Shown piece by piece: positions 44,886 to 54,378 of a DNA stretch of 64,000 bases. Source of the DNA: Glutinoglossum americanum (Eukaryota > Ascomycota > Geoglossomycetes > Geoglossales > Geoglossaceae); assembly GCA_020080175.1 (NCBI GenBank), contig JAGHQL010000010.1, positions 62,001 to 126,000 of the forward strand, read 5' to 3'. The position numbers and the translations under genes are program-made. Under the pieces are notes generated by a model, which saw only the letters and a program-made list of their open reading frames with translations, was not told the origin of the DNA and searched no databases. The first letter of the stretch is position 1. Each line of letters starts with the position of its first letter.

Positions 44886-46437
44886 CTACTCATGCTTCAT
44901 GCGTTTGAGGGAGCTGCGACCACCCGGCAGAGCAGACGCGAATGAACTTGTCTTGATACACGGCGCATCAGGAGATTCTTGGTCCTCAGTGGCGTCCCAA
45001 TATCTGACGTCTCTATCAATAACTCGCCCACATGTCCATTCTCGCTCGTGGTCGTCCTTGAATTTCTTGCCATGAACTGTTCGGCAATGGTGGTTAAAAT
45101 CGTCCATGTCGTAAAAGAGGTCGGTCTCGCAGGTTGCGCAGACAAGTGCGACATATTGGCCATCTGAGCGCAATCTGATGATGTTCTGAAGATCCTCGAT
45201 GGTCTTGAAAGCCACCGGGGAATCCTGGGATTTTTGTTGATCCTCGGCAGAGTTCCAATCGCTGGAGTCTTTCTCAACAACTCTCCCGCAGGCCATATCT
45301 CGCTCATCGTCGTCCTCGTATTCCTTACCATGAGCAGTTCGGCAGTGTTCGTTAAAATGCGCTAGGTTGGAAAAACGATCAGCCTTACAGTCTGTGCAGA
45401 CAAGCACGATATATTGGCCATCTGAACGTATCCTAGTGATGTTCTGAAGGTCCTGAAGCCCCGCATTAGGGTCGATCACCGGCGGCCATCGTCTACGTTT
45501 GAATTTTCCTTGGTCCCCAGCATCTGGTAACTGACCCAGGGTCGGGTGGCTCACAAGTTCTTCAACGCAAGGCATGTCGAACTTTCTGAGGAATGTTGCC
45601 TGATCAACGATCCTCCCATATATGGGTAATAATTCACAGTCCCTGGACGTAAAATCGCGGTAACGCGCAAAAGTGTTTGTGAGTCCATCTATACTCGGGG
45701 AGTAGGTTAGGAAATGAGTCCTTGAGAGAAGTAGAACGTTAAAAGTACCCACCCTCATTGATGATAGGGGGGTATGGAGGTGGTGGCGAGATCCATTCTT
45801 CATCCATCCTCTGGGCATCACCCTTGCGCATGTGACTCCTATCGCTGGAAAAATTCCTAAGGTATTCCATTCCGGGTATCACACGGAAGCTCCGTGGAGC
45901 TTCACGGATACGGTATGTACTGAGGCTCCGGGCCATGGGATCGGAACCAGCATTGTAAAAGGTCATAGCAACGTAGATAGCAAATGGAATAGCGGACCCC
46001 CGGGTCTCAGCAAGGGCAGAGTCAAGGTCGAACACGACTACGAACGGCTGCGGGCCATTGCAGATACGGCTCACGAGGATAACATGGTAGTCCTACCGGT
46101 CCAGCGCGATCAGTACGCTTCTTGATATACGACAGGCTGGGCATTTCTACCCAGTATACAGGAGCATTCCTGTCACTAGCACTCCTCTGGCAGAAGAACG
46201 GGACGTAGTCGGTCGTCTTGCCTGAGATGAAAACGACGGTGCTATTGACTGCTTGCTGCGTCGATAAACAGTCTCGGATTAGGCGATAAATGTTTTCCTC
46301 GCAATAGCTAGTTTAGAGGTTGGGACATTAGCAGGTGCAGGGCCGAGAGACGCAGAGAGACGCAGAGAGACGCAGAGTGACTCGAAATACTTTCTGGTAT
46401 AGTACAACGGCTCGACCTTAGTCACAAACTCCTCCAT
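44886..46437 (-). CDS. NTAQ1: NTAQ1-type protein N-terminal glutamine amidohydrolase with duplicated C2H2-like tail
   Basis: Four exons (46437-46391, 46307-46151, 46092-45753, 45688-44886) give 448 residues. NTAQ1 deamidates N-terminal Gln to Glu, feeding substrates into the Arg/N-degron pathway. The core (1-215) shows YYTRNYCEENIYRL with the catalytic Cys at 18, a VFIS strand, W-DYHVILV with the catalytic His at 71, VVFDLDSALA with the catalytic Asp at 90 or 92, and FRVIPGMEYLRNFSSDRSHM then PPPPYPPI. The splice at 46150/46093 is needed to create the WDYH motif. Residues 216-448 are an extension absent from the roughly 205-residue human enzyme: two copies (about 259-333 and 344-418) of a unit with RSDGQY, Cx2C, a histidine pair in HCRTxHGK and CGRV. 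This looks like a divergent C2H2 finger. Fungal homologues should be checked for the same tail. Confidence 0.88.
44930..45445 (-). repeat. Tandem duplication of a 255-bp coding module
   Basis: The two C2H2-like modules of the NTAQ1-type protein lie 85 residues (255 bp) apart. They share most residues, including LQNI.R.RSDGQY and HCRT.HGK. Nucleotide similarity is still visible, pointing to an internal duplication of moderate age. Confidence 0.8.
46344..46379. repeat. 10-bp tandem repeat in intron 1 of the NTAQ1-type gene
   Basis: About three copies of GAGAGACGCA/AGAGACGCAG inside the 83-bp first intron, giving a pyrimidine-rich tract on the transcribed strand. Confidence 0.75.
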
Positions 46438-47171
46438 ATTGATAATCGTGTTTGGCTAGTCCAGCGGCAATGCAGCGACCGACAAACAAGACATGGCGAT
46501 AAACAGATACCAAAAAGACGCTGTTCGATTAACCCGGTCTATCGATCTTTTCCTGCGCGGGTTGACCTTCCCCTTCTATCGAGCTGGAGGAGCGTAAGCG
46601 GAGTGCTTGCCGTTCCTGAATCATGACAGTTAAGGTGGGGGGCACCGGCCACCGGGCCAGCCTTAGCCGCAGTTAAACTCTATCGGACTCTTGGTGGCGA
46701 GATGCACCCGCGCCCCAGAGAAGTAAGTTCCACCATCGCGTTTATGGGATTCAGACGGAAAAGCCGCAGAGAAAAGAAAACTGACAAAGCAGGAACTATG
46801 CAGAATTAATTCCACACGGTAGTGGACCGGGCATTGTAGACTCAACCACAGTTCACCTCGTAGCTTTGCAACCATTGTCCGAAATAGTACCTATGCACGT
46901 AATACGTGCCCAATCGTCTTGGTCGAACTCTCTGTCCTCGTCACAGGTCAGCAAGGGCAGGAGGGGACACGTGCATTGCAGCTGCTCTGCTTTGTAGAGT
47001 ACCTGCCTACATGCTGCCTACATGCTGCCTACATGCTGCCTACGTACAGTCTTGAAGCTTAAAAGTAAGTAAAATTCCTGCACAGCGCGTCTACTTCCCT
47101 TTTCCTTGCTTCCATCTTCCCATCTGCGTTGTGCACCCACTCCCTCCGTACTGTGCTGCCCCGTCCATGCC
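46438..47171. promoter_or_regulatory. Divergent intergenic region, NTAQ1-like / UDP-sugar transporter
   Basis: 734 bp between opposite start codons. It contains a 12-bp tandem repeat (CTACATGCTGCC) at about 47007-47043, just upstream of the transporter. No other element assigned. Confidence 0.5.
47007..47043. repeat. 12-bp tandem repeat CTACATGCTGCC
   Basis: Three near-exact copies, about 130 bp upstream of the transporter start codon. Confidence 0.85.
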
Positions 47172-48748
47172 ATGGCGAAACGTCGCAAGCCAACGGCTCC
47201 CCCGGCCAGCAACTCGTCCACGTCCAATAACACCACCCTATCAGCTCGCCGTCGCACTGAACTTCCACGCGATCCCCCTCCCGCCGTGAGCAACGGCACT
47301 CCCCTAACGCCGAAACAGATAAATGCGGGTCCGCATCTCGAAAATGCAGAGTCGGCGAAACAACTCAATGGTAGTTTCGATGGGCATTCTGCGCTAGCAA
47401 TTGCTGGCGGGGTCGTGCAGAGCACCGTCCCCGCATGGATCCAGACCTGTGTGATGGCGGGGTTAATTTTTGGAGGCTGCTGCTCGAATGTATGTCAGTA
47501 TCATCTCGCGAGCGCACCTGGGAATCCGAGAGCCAGTGGTAACTTGTTCTGGCTAACCAACCGACACATAGGTCTTCGCTTTGGAAGCCATAGTAAAGTG
47601 AGTCTCGAGCCCTTCCTCCGCCTGTCGGGCTTCCTCAACTAAACTAATAGTTTCCAGAGACGAACCAAGCAGCGGTCAGTCCCTACTTCCCTACTCTCCT
47701 TAGGGCGTCTTTCCGACTGACTCGAACCCGCCCTTCAGGCATCCTTATAACCTTCATGCAATTTATATTGGTCGCGCTCCATGGCTACTACACTCATTTT
47801 TCCCGAAATAACCCACCATTCTTCCTAATCCCTAACCGCGTCCCCTTGATCCGCTGGATGACGAACATCATCCTTTTCTTCTCCGTCAATGTCCTCAACA
47901 ACTACGCCTTTAGCTTCAACATTTCTGTCCCCGTCCACATTATTCTACGGTCTGGCGGGAGCATCACCACGATGCTTGTTGGATTTGCGTGGGGGAAGAG
48001 CTACTCGCGCATGCACGTTATAAGCGTTGCTCTGCTAACTATCGGCGTTATCATCAGCGCTGTAGGGGACTCGAAAAAATCAGTAAGTGTCCTCTATGGT
48101 CATAGTCATACCCGCCTATAACTAAGACCCCACCAGTCGTCGACTACGCAGCCCACTTCCCTGACCACCTTTCTCACCGGCTTGCTAATACTTTTCGTCG
48201 CCCAAGCCCTCTCTGCAATCATGGGGCTCTACATTCAGGCCACTTATGAAGCCTACGGTTCGCATTGGCGCGAGAACCTCTTTTACTCCCACTTCCTCTC
48301 GCTCCCCCTATTCATCCCCTTTTTCCCCAAAATGCTCACCCAACTTCGTCTGCTCGCCGCCTCCCCCCCTCTTCCACTCATCCCCAACTCCCTATTTACC
48401 CACCTCCCAGCAAACCTCTCCGCGCCAATCCAGAAATTTAGCAGCATTACAGTACCCAAGCACCTCCTAAGTCTCCTTCTAAACTCCTTGACGCAATTCG
48501 CATGCATCCGCGGAGTCAACCTCCTTGCCTCTCGCACGTCGGCACTTACCGTCACCATCGTCCTAAATATCAGGAAACTGGCCTCGCTCCTACTATCTAT
48601 CAGGCTATTCGGCAATCAACTAAACCCAGGCGTGTTGACCGGCGCCATAGTGGTTTTTACAGCGGGAGGCATGTATGCATGGGAATCGCAGCGACTGGCC
48701 AGCCAGTCAAAGGCAAGGGCAAGGGCAAGAATGAGCAAGACCGTCTGA
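47172..48748 (+). CDS. UDP-N-acetylglucosamine transporter (Yea4/SLC35B4 type)
   Basis: Five exons (47172-47489, 47572-47597, 47658-47674, 47739-48082, 48137-48748) give 438 residues. Yea4-type proteins carry UDP-GlcNAc into ER or Golgi for chitin and glycan synthesis. The first 75 residues are a disordered Ser/Thr/Pro-rich extension. Then about nine or ten membrane helices follow, with family signatures MAGLIFGGCCSNVFALEAIV, LITFMQFILVALHGY, VNVLNNYAFSFNISVPVHII and LRSGGSITTMLVGF, and near the end LTVTIVLNIRKLASLLLSIR. Exon 3 is a 17-bp micro-exon supplying KDEPSS. The C terminus is basic (KARARARMSK). Substrate choice among UDP-sugars cannot be read from sequence. Confidence 0.88.
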
Positions 48749-49051
48749 CACCTTGGCGGAAAGCCCAAGGCGAGGAGACACTTTATAAACTTTAGATCTG
48801 AGGCTCATAAAATACATGTAGACTCTAGGTGATAGATAATACATGTGCGCCCCGCATCGGCAAGTGTATCCGAGTTGAAGACTGAGTAGACACAGAATGC
48901 CAATCCACCAGATGACATAATTGACCCAATAAAAGCCGAGAGAGCTAAGTACAAAGATGGGAAATCTGAGTGGTGACCTTAAAACGTTAAACAGAAACAA
49001 CTCCGTGTTCATACACAGGACTCTTCCAAAATGTTCTCATTATCAGGGGCA
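48749..49051. other. Convergent 3' spacer, transporter / DNM1
   Basis: 303 bp; likely 3' UTRs only. Confidence 0.6.
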
Positions 49052-51783
49052 TTAAAGTGTTCCTGTCCCCACATCACCTACAATCTTTGCAGCTTCCCGA
49101 TACGTGCTCAGCAGTCTCTCACACTTCTCGCGCTCGGCCTTGATACCGTCGTCCTCATAGAGCAGGTCCTGGAATAACTCCTCTCGGTATAGCTCGCTTA
49201 CGAGACGGTTTTGCACAACGTCCTTAGAGTGGTTCACAAGCAGGTGCATGACCGCTTTCGGTACTTGGTCGGCAATTGTCTCACGAACGATGTTGAAATA
49301 AGAACTTATAAGACGACGAATAAGCTCTGTTTCCATGGCTTCACGCTCTGTGAGAGCAGGTTCCTCGTTGTTTGGCTATAAGGCCGATTAGCGTGATACT
49401 AGCTTTAAAGGGAAAAGAAGACCCACAAAAGGCGAATTGTAGCCTTCATAACCACCCCTACCGGTCCTGCCGGAATCATACAAGTCTGAGTCCGTATGTT
49501 GTGTTGGGATGTTCCTTTCCATTACTCTATTCTCCCCTCGCCGGATACTCTGGCTAAAGCTCGGCTCAGCGGAGTGATTAACATGCCGATTTCCAGCCCC
49601 TGATGTGGCGGTGGTGGTGCCTGCCCCTGATCCCCCAGGCAAACCGCCTTCTTTGCCAAAGAAGTAATTCAAGAAGGAATCTTTTGTGCCTGTAGCTCCG
49701 CTACCAAATCTCGGGGGTGAGCTAGAACGAGTGCCATTGAGGGTTGCTGCGATGTTGCTGTGGCCATTTTCCATACGAGCAAAGCCGGGGGAGAGGCTCC
49801 TTTGGCCTTTTGCAGCATGACTGTTTTGTTTTGTTGGCAACCCTGCCGCAGGTTTCTCATTGCCTTCCTCATCATCTTCAGGAGTCTCGGCTCCATTGAC
49901 ACCACCAAGCTCCTTCATTCGTCTCCGCTCCCTTTTCCTTCTCTCCTCAACCGCGGCTGCTTTCTTTTCCTTCTCCTGCTTACTATTGATGACGCTACCC
50001 ATAGCTGCCGCAGCGCCGAGGAAGTTTGGGTGATTCGTATTTATATAAGCGCGCTGGATAGCAATTAGGGACTCAACATACTGCGAGCATGGACCGAGCC
50101 GCTCCCGTAAGAGGTCCGAGACGACCTCAATTAGCTTGGCTTGGAGGCGAGGGAAGCGAGAAAGTTCCTGCCAAGGGCGTTAGTCTAAATGCACTACAAA
50201 TTCAGTCCCAGTAGCAAAACATACAGTGGAGCCACATGTGTGGCAGATTTTAATTAGTTCTTCGTATACCAGCTCGACGCATCTCTGACTGGGTATATCA
50301 AGTAGCTTTATTTGAGGTTTGACAAGCAGATCGAACGCCAGCTCTGGGACAAACAAGCTCGGTCGGGGACCCGTTGAGTTTCGTATAGCAGTTCTGATGT
50401 CTAGCGCTGATAAGTTCATGGTGGGATCAATCATCTCTAACGAGTTTCCGAAGACAGAATTGAAAATGTAATATATCCTAGCACCACCGCATAACTCCTT
50501 TGTCGATATCTCTGATGATGTTCCGTCAATGGAGGATATAAAGGATGAGGCGAATCGTGTCATGAGCTGTAATATTAAAGAGCCTCGATGCTCTGTACCA
50601 CTGAAATGCATGTCGCCATAACTAGCAAGCTCTTGCTGTGTCTGGCCCATTAAGGTATTTAATCTCGCCTTGATATCAGGCAACCGCTCCCGGATATGCT
50701 GCATGAGGGTAGAATTCAAACTTCTCGCCAGAAACTGCGTGCCACATCTATGTGCCATATTTCTATACGCAGGGTGATGTCTGAAAAATTCTTGCTCCGA
50801 TTTTAACGCCTCCGCAAGAGATTTATTTCCTTGGATGTCCTGTTGAGACCGATTCACCACACCAATGAACCCAAGCTTAAGCGGATAGACACGACCTGAG
50901 AGGATATCCAGAGCGTTTGTGCCATGGTCCATTAGATCAAGCTTCGTAAGCACACCAATGGTTCGTCGGCCGATGGGGTCCACATGGCGAGCGAGCTTCA
51001 AGGCTTCTGAGTTGACAATGTCGACGTTAGCGGGAGAAACGGCGAGGATAATACTATTCGGCTTGGCTATGTATTCTGATATCAGGTTCCTGGTCTGCTT
51101 TTCAATGTCCGACGGTTGATCTCCAATAGGAACCTATCAAAAGATACTTAGCACCAGCGGTTTAGTCCACCACCACATAACGGCATACCTTTGTCAACCC
51201 CGGCAAATCCACCAATGTCAAACTCAGAACGTGTGGCGAGTATATTTTTAGGTTGATAGGTTGGCGATTTATTCCCTTATTATTTCCTGCTATCCTAGCA
51301 GTTTCGCTCTCTATTTCGCGCTTAACCTCCCCAAAATCAAGGAACCTTCGGCCGGGAATATGATGAAACTCAGCCCATTCTCCTTGGCCCGCCACACTCG
51401 CAGAAGTGTGCGGAATATGCACCTCGTCTCCTTCTGGAAGATCATCTCTCTCACTCGGTACATTGATGAGTTGTAGAATCAGAGGTCTCCGTGTAACGAT
51501 GCCGCTGCCTCGAGGAAGGAAGTCTCTGCCGACGACGTTCTCAAGAACAGACGACTTCCCCGATGATTGGGAGCCAACGACGACCTACACTAGAGAGTTA
51601 GAACTACAGCAACATCTATACCAAACGAAACATGCACAATGCAGCAGTATTGGCCCTTGCTGAGGGAATGCAAGTGGGGCATACAATCTGCGGAAGATCC
51701 AAAGAATCATTGCCGATAGTATTAAACACCAAGTCCTGTAGCTTGTTGACGATGCCCAATAGGTCCTCACCAAGGGAAGCCAT
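49052..51783 (-). CDS. DNM1: Dynamin-related GTPase Dnm1 (mitochondrial and peroxisomal fission)
   Basis: Five exons (51783-51685, 51584-51189, 51133-50225, 50167-49427, 49375-49052), all in phase 0, give 822 residues. Dnm1 assembles on outer membranes of mitochondria and peroxisomes and constricts them using GTP. GTPase motifs: GSQSSGKSS (37-45), [13 protein letters not shown] (159-162), TKLD (228-231) and VNRS (258-261). The middle domain includes [19 protein letters not shown] and [15 protein letters not shown]. The disordered insert before the effector domain carries basic [10 protein letters not shown]-like and Ser/Gly-rich sequence plus [12 protein letters not shown], which favours Dnm1 over Vps1. 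The GTPase effector domain ends the protein ([32 protein letters not shown]). There is no PH domain, as expected. Confidence 0.95.
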
Positions 51784-52266
51784 GTCTGGCAAAGTTGACA
51801 GGGGCTACTGTCTGCTGTTGGGCACGTCGGGTCTCGTTCCTGGAGAAAGCGTCGCGTCGTGGTGAATGCGACTTTGGAATAAGATTTCCCAACGCAAATT
51901 TAGTTGAGCCAGTCAGGGCGCCTAGTCTGTACCTAACAGTGCCAAAAAAATGACCAGACGCGACGAGAGAGAGACAGAGGGTAGATGATACTTCGACGCG
52001 GGCTACGCAAGAGTTGTACCAGGATTCATGTATTTTGTTATTTTCAAAGGAGCCGCGGCGTTGTTCTGAGGACGGACGCCGTAGCTGCCAGTCTTCACAT
52101 GCAGGCACGCAGAGCCTCGAATCACATGATGTGATGAGGTCACTGTTGCTGAAAACCAGTTACCAGATCCGATAACCAGGCACCGAACGAATTGGGTTTA
52201 CCATACGTAATACTACGCTTCCCAACTCTGATGATCTGATTCAACTACACGGGCAGGAGCTTCATC
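51784..52266. promoter_or_regulatory. Divergent intergenic region, DNM1 / TFS1
   Basis: About 480 bp between the DNM1 start and the first plausible TFS1 start. No motif assigned. Confidence 0.45.
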
Positions 52267-53495
52267 ATGATATCTTCCCCCATTGCTCTACGAGTACTGA
52301 GGTTTTCGGCAACCTTGCGAGTTGCACGGCCAGCAAATATCTGCCCCATAATCATCCGGACTCAACCCTGGGCCTCACAGAAAATGTCTCTTGTTGGCCT
52401 CTCTTTCATATGGCTGTTGCTCACCCCCCGTGTTTCTAGCTATGCGCTGGCATAGCTGCAAAGAATTAAGACTAGCACTGACCAGGTCATACTCCCCAAT
52501 CAGGGCACTATTAGCCAAAGTATTCGAGATGCGTACGACCGCAATTGCAATGAAACCCTCACCAAGCCGTGTGAATTAATTCTCCTCTATCCAGGTTGAA
52601 GGATAGCGAGATTATACCCGACGGTATGTGACATCATTCACAGAACGAATACAGTTGTCTACAGACACGACTCGTAAACTCTGGTTCTCGTCTGTCCATA
52701 GTCAGCATGGTTTCCTAGAGGGCCGTATCATACATTAGTCAAGAAGTCTCCATTGCGCCCCCTTATTCCTTACTCGTGGATGCATATCTATCTTAAGATT
52801 TGTTTTTTCCCAGAAAAAATAACCCATCACCGATACTAACGTAATCTCCAAGTAATCGACGACTTCCACCCATCGGTTCTCCTCCAAGTTTCGTACCCCA
52901 CTTCCCATAGGTCAGTCGATCTAGGCAACACCCTCGAGCCCTCAAATGCGAAATCCGCACCTCTTATAGAGATCCACCAGTCATCCACTGATCCATCAAC
53001 AACCTCCCCGAAAGACACCACATACACCATCGCACTCACCGACCCCGATGCCCCTAGCCGTGAAAATCCAGAATGGAGCGAGTTTTGCCATTGGATAACT
53101 ACCAATATCCCACCCGCTTCCAGCCCAAACGGTCACGAAACCAAACAAGCAGCCAATATCGATGCTGGCAGAATACAAGCGGAGATACAGACAACGGCCA
53201 AAAGGCTGAAGGATATAGTAGAGTATAAAGGGCCGGCACCACCTAAAGGCACTGGTAAACACCGGTATGTATTCTTGGTACTTAGGGCGAAAGGGGGGAG
53301 CAACAACAACAACCTGACCACACCGAGCGAACGGAAGCGATGGGGACTGGGGAAGGCGCGACATGGCGTACGCCAGTGGGCAGAGGAAAACAAACTCGAG
53401 CCTGTCGGTGAGTTTTTGGCTAAAACGGCGGTTGAACTTGGCTAATCGGAGCACCAGGTGCAAATTTCTTCTATGCGCAAAATGACAAGCAGTAA
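52267..53495 (+). CDS. TFS1: Phosphatidylethanolamine-binding protein (TFS1/carboxypeptidase Y inhibitor type)
   Basis: The core is firm: exons 52486-52532, 52595-52623, 52853-53407 and 53458-53495 encode 222 residues beginning near TISQSIRDALKDSEIIPDVI. PEBP signatures are TIALTDPDAPSRENPEWSEF, CHWIT and GPAPPKGTGKHRYVFLVLRA; the end reads GANFFYAQNDKQ. Yeast Tfs1 inhibits carboxypeptidase Y and Ras-GAP. The 5' end is unresolved: ATG 52267 opens a basic, Ala/Arg-rich stretch (MISSPIALRVLRFSATLRVA) resembling a mitochondrial targeting sequence, and an internal ATG at 52384 opens a short hydrophobic stretch. Either must be spliced to 52486 through a donor near 52393-52436 that I could not fix. 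Intron 52624-52852 (229 bp) is unusually long for this window. Confidence 0.8.
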
Positions 53496-54378
53496 AGGCC
53501 CCACCCCCCCGAGGATCCTAGACACAACAGTGGAAACCTCTCTCATGACTGAAATCTCTAAAAGGACCTCTCTTTTCATCCTGCAAGACGCATTTATCTC
53601 TGCTTGAAAGCACATTAATGACATCACAATCCTGGCGGTGTTTTTGAACAGAAGATCGAAAGGGGATCTCAAGAGGGAACACGCCCAACAAAGGGTACCG
53701 GGGCGAATATCACTTGCGGAAGCCGAAATGCAGAACAATTAATTTGAGGATCGGGGGCGTTCCACCACTTCACAAAGGAAATTCTCTATCCCTATGGTTA
53801 AAAAATTCATACATATAAAAAGATGCGTGGTAGCTATTTAACTCCTATATGTTTATTTAAGCACCCAGTTCCTCACCTCGTAGCCGAGTGGTTAGAGCCT
53901 GCGAGGCAGAGTAAACCAAAACCATACCCAATTAAGATGTAGAGAAGGAAGTAGGGGGCCAATTGGCCCGCTGAACACTTTTTGGTTCGAGTTTGGTATT
54001 ATTTTTTCCTTTTTTTAAAAAAAATCATTCCTTTAGTCCCCGCTCTATTATGGAAATTGCCTTTACCTATCAGCGCAGAACCCAGTTTCTCCTATAGGAT
54101 GGGGGGTGGTATCTTTATTTCTCGTTGCAACCGGAGGGAGCTACCGCATATCTTATCTGTGTATACGCAGGCTTATGGTTTGGGATGGCTGCTTCAACTT
54201 AGACTAATGCATTTATATCTTTAGTGAAGCTGATGTCAGATTCACTACCGAGAATGTCTATCAACTGGCCGATGACATCTACTATGGGGGACGCCGACAC
54301 TAAATGAGCCCTCGATCTTCCAGAGACCAGAACATCTATACTCTCTTTTCCTAGCCTCGCTATATCGGCCGCCGGCAC
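53496..54378. other. Convergent 3' region, TFS1 / MMS19
   Basis: About 880 bp between two 3' ends. It contains a tRNA-like A-box and B-box pair described separately; otherwise nothing recognised. Confidence 0.6.
53873..54015 (+). other. tRNA-like Pol III promoter unit (degenerate tRNA or short SINE head)
   Basis: TAGCCGAGTGG at 53881-53891 matches the internal A box of tRNA genes and is followed by a D-arm-like GTTAGAGC. GGTTCGAGTTT at 53984-53994 matches a B box. T-runs follow at about 54003-54017, as in a Pol III terminator. Acceptor, anticodon and T stems do not pair, and the boxes are about 100 bp apart, so a working tRNA is unlikely. A decayed tRNA copy or tRNA-derived SINE fits better, but chance resemblance remains possible. 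Confidence 0.35.

Noticed and set aside
46093-46150. Reading straight through or splicing at 46092-46045 in the NTAQ1-type gene
   Set aside because: Other splice choices remove the DYHVILV segment with the catalytic His; the chosen intron restores the family motif in phase 0.
47721-47738. Reverse-strand B-box-like GGGTTCGAGTC
   Set aside because: It lies in a transporter intron with no A box or fold nearby.
53873-54015. Functional tRNA gene
   Set aside because: A and B boxes are present but acceptor, anticodon and T stems cannot pair, even allowing an intron.
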